Shown here one piece after another: positions 13,498 to 14,715 of a DNA stretch of 14,715 nucleotides. The notes beneath the pieces are model-generated. The model did not search any database. It was not told the DNA's origin and saw only the letters and a program-made list of their open reading frames with translations. The stretch's first letter is position 1; every line of letters begins with the position of its first letter. This DNA comes from Gammaproteobacteria bacterium. GTDB lineage: Bacteria > Pseudomonadota > Gammaproteobacteria > Arenicellales > Spongiicolonaceae. The DNA is taken from positions 1-14,715 of the forward strand of contig RKSH01000234.1 of assembly GCA_007570945.1 (NCBI GenBank), read 5' to 3'. Made by a program: the position numbers and the translations under genes.

Positions 13498-13524
13498 AAA
13501 GGGCGTTGTTGGTTGATGAGGCGA

Positions 13525-13553
13525 ACGGTAAGCACATGGATTGCGCATGTCAA
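13525..13553 (-). promoter_or_regulatory. Candidate higBA promoter with internal inverted repeat
   Basis: On the minus strand a perfect -35 TTGACA (13548-13553) is followed after exactly 17 bp by TACCGT (13525-13530), giving a start near 13518 and a leader of about 36 nt. A run of eight A residues just upstream of the -35 resembles an UP element. Inside the promoter, ACATG (13546-13550) and CATGT (13534-13538) form a 5-bp inverted repeat with a 7-nt spacer, a plausible HigA operator for autorepression. Sites are visible; function is inferred. Confidence 0.6.
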
Positions 13554-13567
13554 ATCTTTTTTTTCCG

Positions 13568-13596
13568 AAAAAAAGGGACGCCGTTGCCGGCGTCCC
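13568..13596 (-). terminator. Rho-independent terminator of the porin gene
   Basis: GGGACGCCG (13575-13583) pairs over 9 bp with CGGCGTCCC (13588-13596) around a 4-nt loop. On the minus strand the stem is directly followed by seven T residues (13568-13574). It lies 25 bp after the porin stop and just before the higBA promoter, insulating the toxin operon from porin transcription. Confidence 0.9.
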
Positions 13597-13621
13597 TCGG
13601 GAGTTTTGTGGTTTCTTTGGG

Positions 13622-14713
13622 TTAGAAAGAAACACGAGCACCGATGTGCAAGATGCTCGGGTCGGGGTTGGTGGTGCCGCCGACGTCATCGATGTCTCTG
13701 CTACGGTACTCAACCACGGCAGTGGCCCCGCCGCCGAAAGCATGCGAGTAGCCAACGACTACGTCGGTCCGGTCGCTCTTGGTGGCGATGTCGTAGTCGC
13801 GACTGCCGTACTGCAACCACACACTGTCGACATCACTGAGCGCCCAGCCCAGATGCACGCCGAGGCCGTTGACGTCGTCCTTCATGTTGCCGGCAATATT
13901 GGGCCGGGCGTCGGTGGCGGCTTCGTACATCACCCAGTAGGACAACTGACCGAAGTCGCCGTTGACCATGATGGAGGTGCTGTCTCTGCCGTTCTCGGTG
14001 TTGTCTTTCCAGTATGCGGCGCCGACTTTGGCCACGCCGAAATCATAGGACACGCCGATGATGGTGGTGTCGATGGTTTCGTTGGCCTTTCTGTACTCGC
14101 TGGCGTCGGCAGCTTGAAGCGCGGCATCTGTTGCCGGGGGTTGAACCCCTTCCGTTCGGTCATCGGTATCGACATTACCAGCCTTAGTGTAAGCAGCGGC
14201 GTTGTCATCACCATGCAGTGTAATGCCGAAACTCAGCGCTCCGCTGCTGTAGGTGTAGCCGATGCCGTCACGGCGGTCGCCATCGTTGATGCGGCCGTCG
14301 CCGCCGTAGAAGTACGACTGGTCATAACCGTTGCCCATGCCGACGGGGGTGCCGTGGTTGCCCATGTACAGAGTGCCCCAGTCGCCGCCCAGGTAGATGT
14401 ACTGGTGGCGGACATCGGTGAGGCCGTCGGTTTTCCAGTCGCGCTCCAGTTTGAAGCCGGCGGTGCCGAAGTTGGTCTCGCGATCGGCGGTGAGGGTGAT
14501 GCGACTGTCGCTTCTCGTCGAGCCGTCGGTGGTGGTGCCGAGGTCCCAGGTCGGTTTGCGGCCCTGTTCGTCGGTGTCGGTGCGGGTAATGCCCGCCGCA
14601 ACGCGCCCGGAGATGGTGAAGTCCATCCCCGACATCACATCCGCCTGACTCGCCATCGGCACCGGCAAAACCAGCGCCCCGGCAACGGCGGCTAAAAGGA
14701 TTTTGGTTTTCAT
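13622..14713 (-). CDS. Gram-negative general porin (16-strand beta-barrel type)
   Basis: Outer-membrane trimeric channel for small hydrophilic solutes, 363 residues. A signal peptide covers residues 1-24 (MKTKILLAAV to ASQA, then DVMSG). The mature chain begins with a typical first strand, MDFTISGRVAAGITRT, shows alternating amphipathic strands such as GTAGFKLERDWKTDGL, HQYIYLGGDWGTLYMGNHG and ATAVVEYRSRD, and ends in the C-terminal Phe of GARVSF, the BAM-recognition signal. YLGGDWGTLYMGNHGTP matches the porin-4/OmpC-like pattern before loop L3. The protein is unusually rich in Asp, including TDTDEQ and DTDDRTEG, which suggests cation preference or calcium binding in loops (inference). The start at 14713 lies two bases from the window edge, so the ribosome site and promoter are outside. 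A clear terminator follows the gene. Confidence 0.88.
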   Translation of the reverse strand: MKTKILLAAVAGALVLPVPMASQADVMSGMDFTISGRVAAGITRTDTDEQGRKPTWDLGTTTDGSTRSDSRITLTADRETNFGTAGFKLERDWKTDGLTDVRHQYIYLGGDWGTLYMGNHGTPVGMGNGYDQSYFYGGDGRINDGDRRDGIGYTYSSGALSFGITLHGDDNAAAYTKAGNVDTDDRTEGVQPPATDAALQAADASEYRKANETIDTTIIGVSYDFGVAKVGAAYWKDNTENGRDSTSIMVNGDFGQLSYWVMYEAATDARPNIAGNMKDDVNGLGVHLGWALSDVDSVWLQYGSRDYDIATKSDRTDVVVGYSHAFGGGATAVVEYRSRDIDDVGGTTNPDPSILHIGARVSF

Positions 14714-14715
14714 GA

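Noticed and set aside
13541..14695. A 384-codon plus-strand frame opposite the porin
   Set aside because: Low-complexity Val/Ala/Gly antisense shadow; the minus-strand protein has a signal peptide, beta strands and a terminal Phe.
1..14715. CRISPR arrays, tRNA or rRNA genes, insertion sequences, prophage attachment sites
   Set aside because: No regularly spaced repeats, cloverleaf-like sequence, transposase or terminal inverted repeats were seen; the module between thrB and polA shows no recognisable mobility gene or flanking direct repeats.

Overview
The window is about 14.7 kb of GC-rich DNA, almost fully coding. It most likely comes from a gammaproteobacterium. The evidence is a ResB/cytochrome c4/EngB/PolA/ThrB neighbourhood of the kind known from Pseudomonas and relatives, a type II (kinase-fold) ThrB, and a Gram-negative general porin. 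TRAP transport and HigBA would suit an environmental or host-associated lineage, but that is inference. I see no rRNA, tRNA, CRISPR array or insertion sequence.

Layout. Positions 1-2297 (minus strand) hold cytochrome c4 followed by resB, which runs off the left edge. engB (plus) diverges from c4 at 2389-3009. From 11651 down to 3006 seven genes lie head to tail on the minus strand: dctP, dctQ, dctM, a galactonate dehydratase (dgoD), a DapA-superfamily lyase, polA and an SGNH hydrolase. thrB (plus) diverges from dctP at 11779-12708. Then come a higBA toxin-antitoxin pair and a porin, all on the minus strand.

How the genes fit together. DctPQM should import a sugar acid. DgoD should dehydrate it to a 2-keto-3-deoxy acid, and the DapA-like enzyme should cleave or further dehydrate that product. 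No keto-deoxy-sugar kinase, phospho-aldolase or dedicated regulator is present in the window, so a non-phosphorylative route is the simplest reading. This catabolic block sits between thrB and polA, which are near neighbours in Pseudomonas. The DapA-like stop overlaps the polA start, and polA's stop overlaps the likely TTG start of the SGNH gene, so the repair polymerase appears to be translationally coupled to a catabolic operon.

Most notable points: (1) PolA has intact 5' nuclease and polymerase motifs, but all four acidic residues of the 3'-5' proofreading site are replaced; (2) the sugar-acid module is coupled to polA; (3) the DapA-like enzyme keeps the Schiff-base lysine but lacks the DapA tyrosine and threonines; (4) the SGNH hydrolase has Glu where the catalytic His is expected; (5) a perfect 10-bp inverted repeat lies between c4 and engB; (6) a strong hairpin without a U-tract separates dctP from dctQ; (7) higB and higA differ clearly in base composition.
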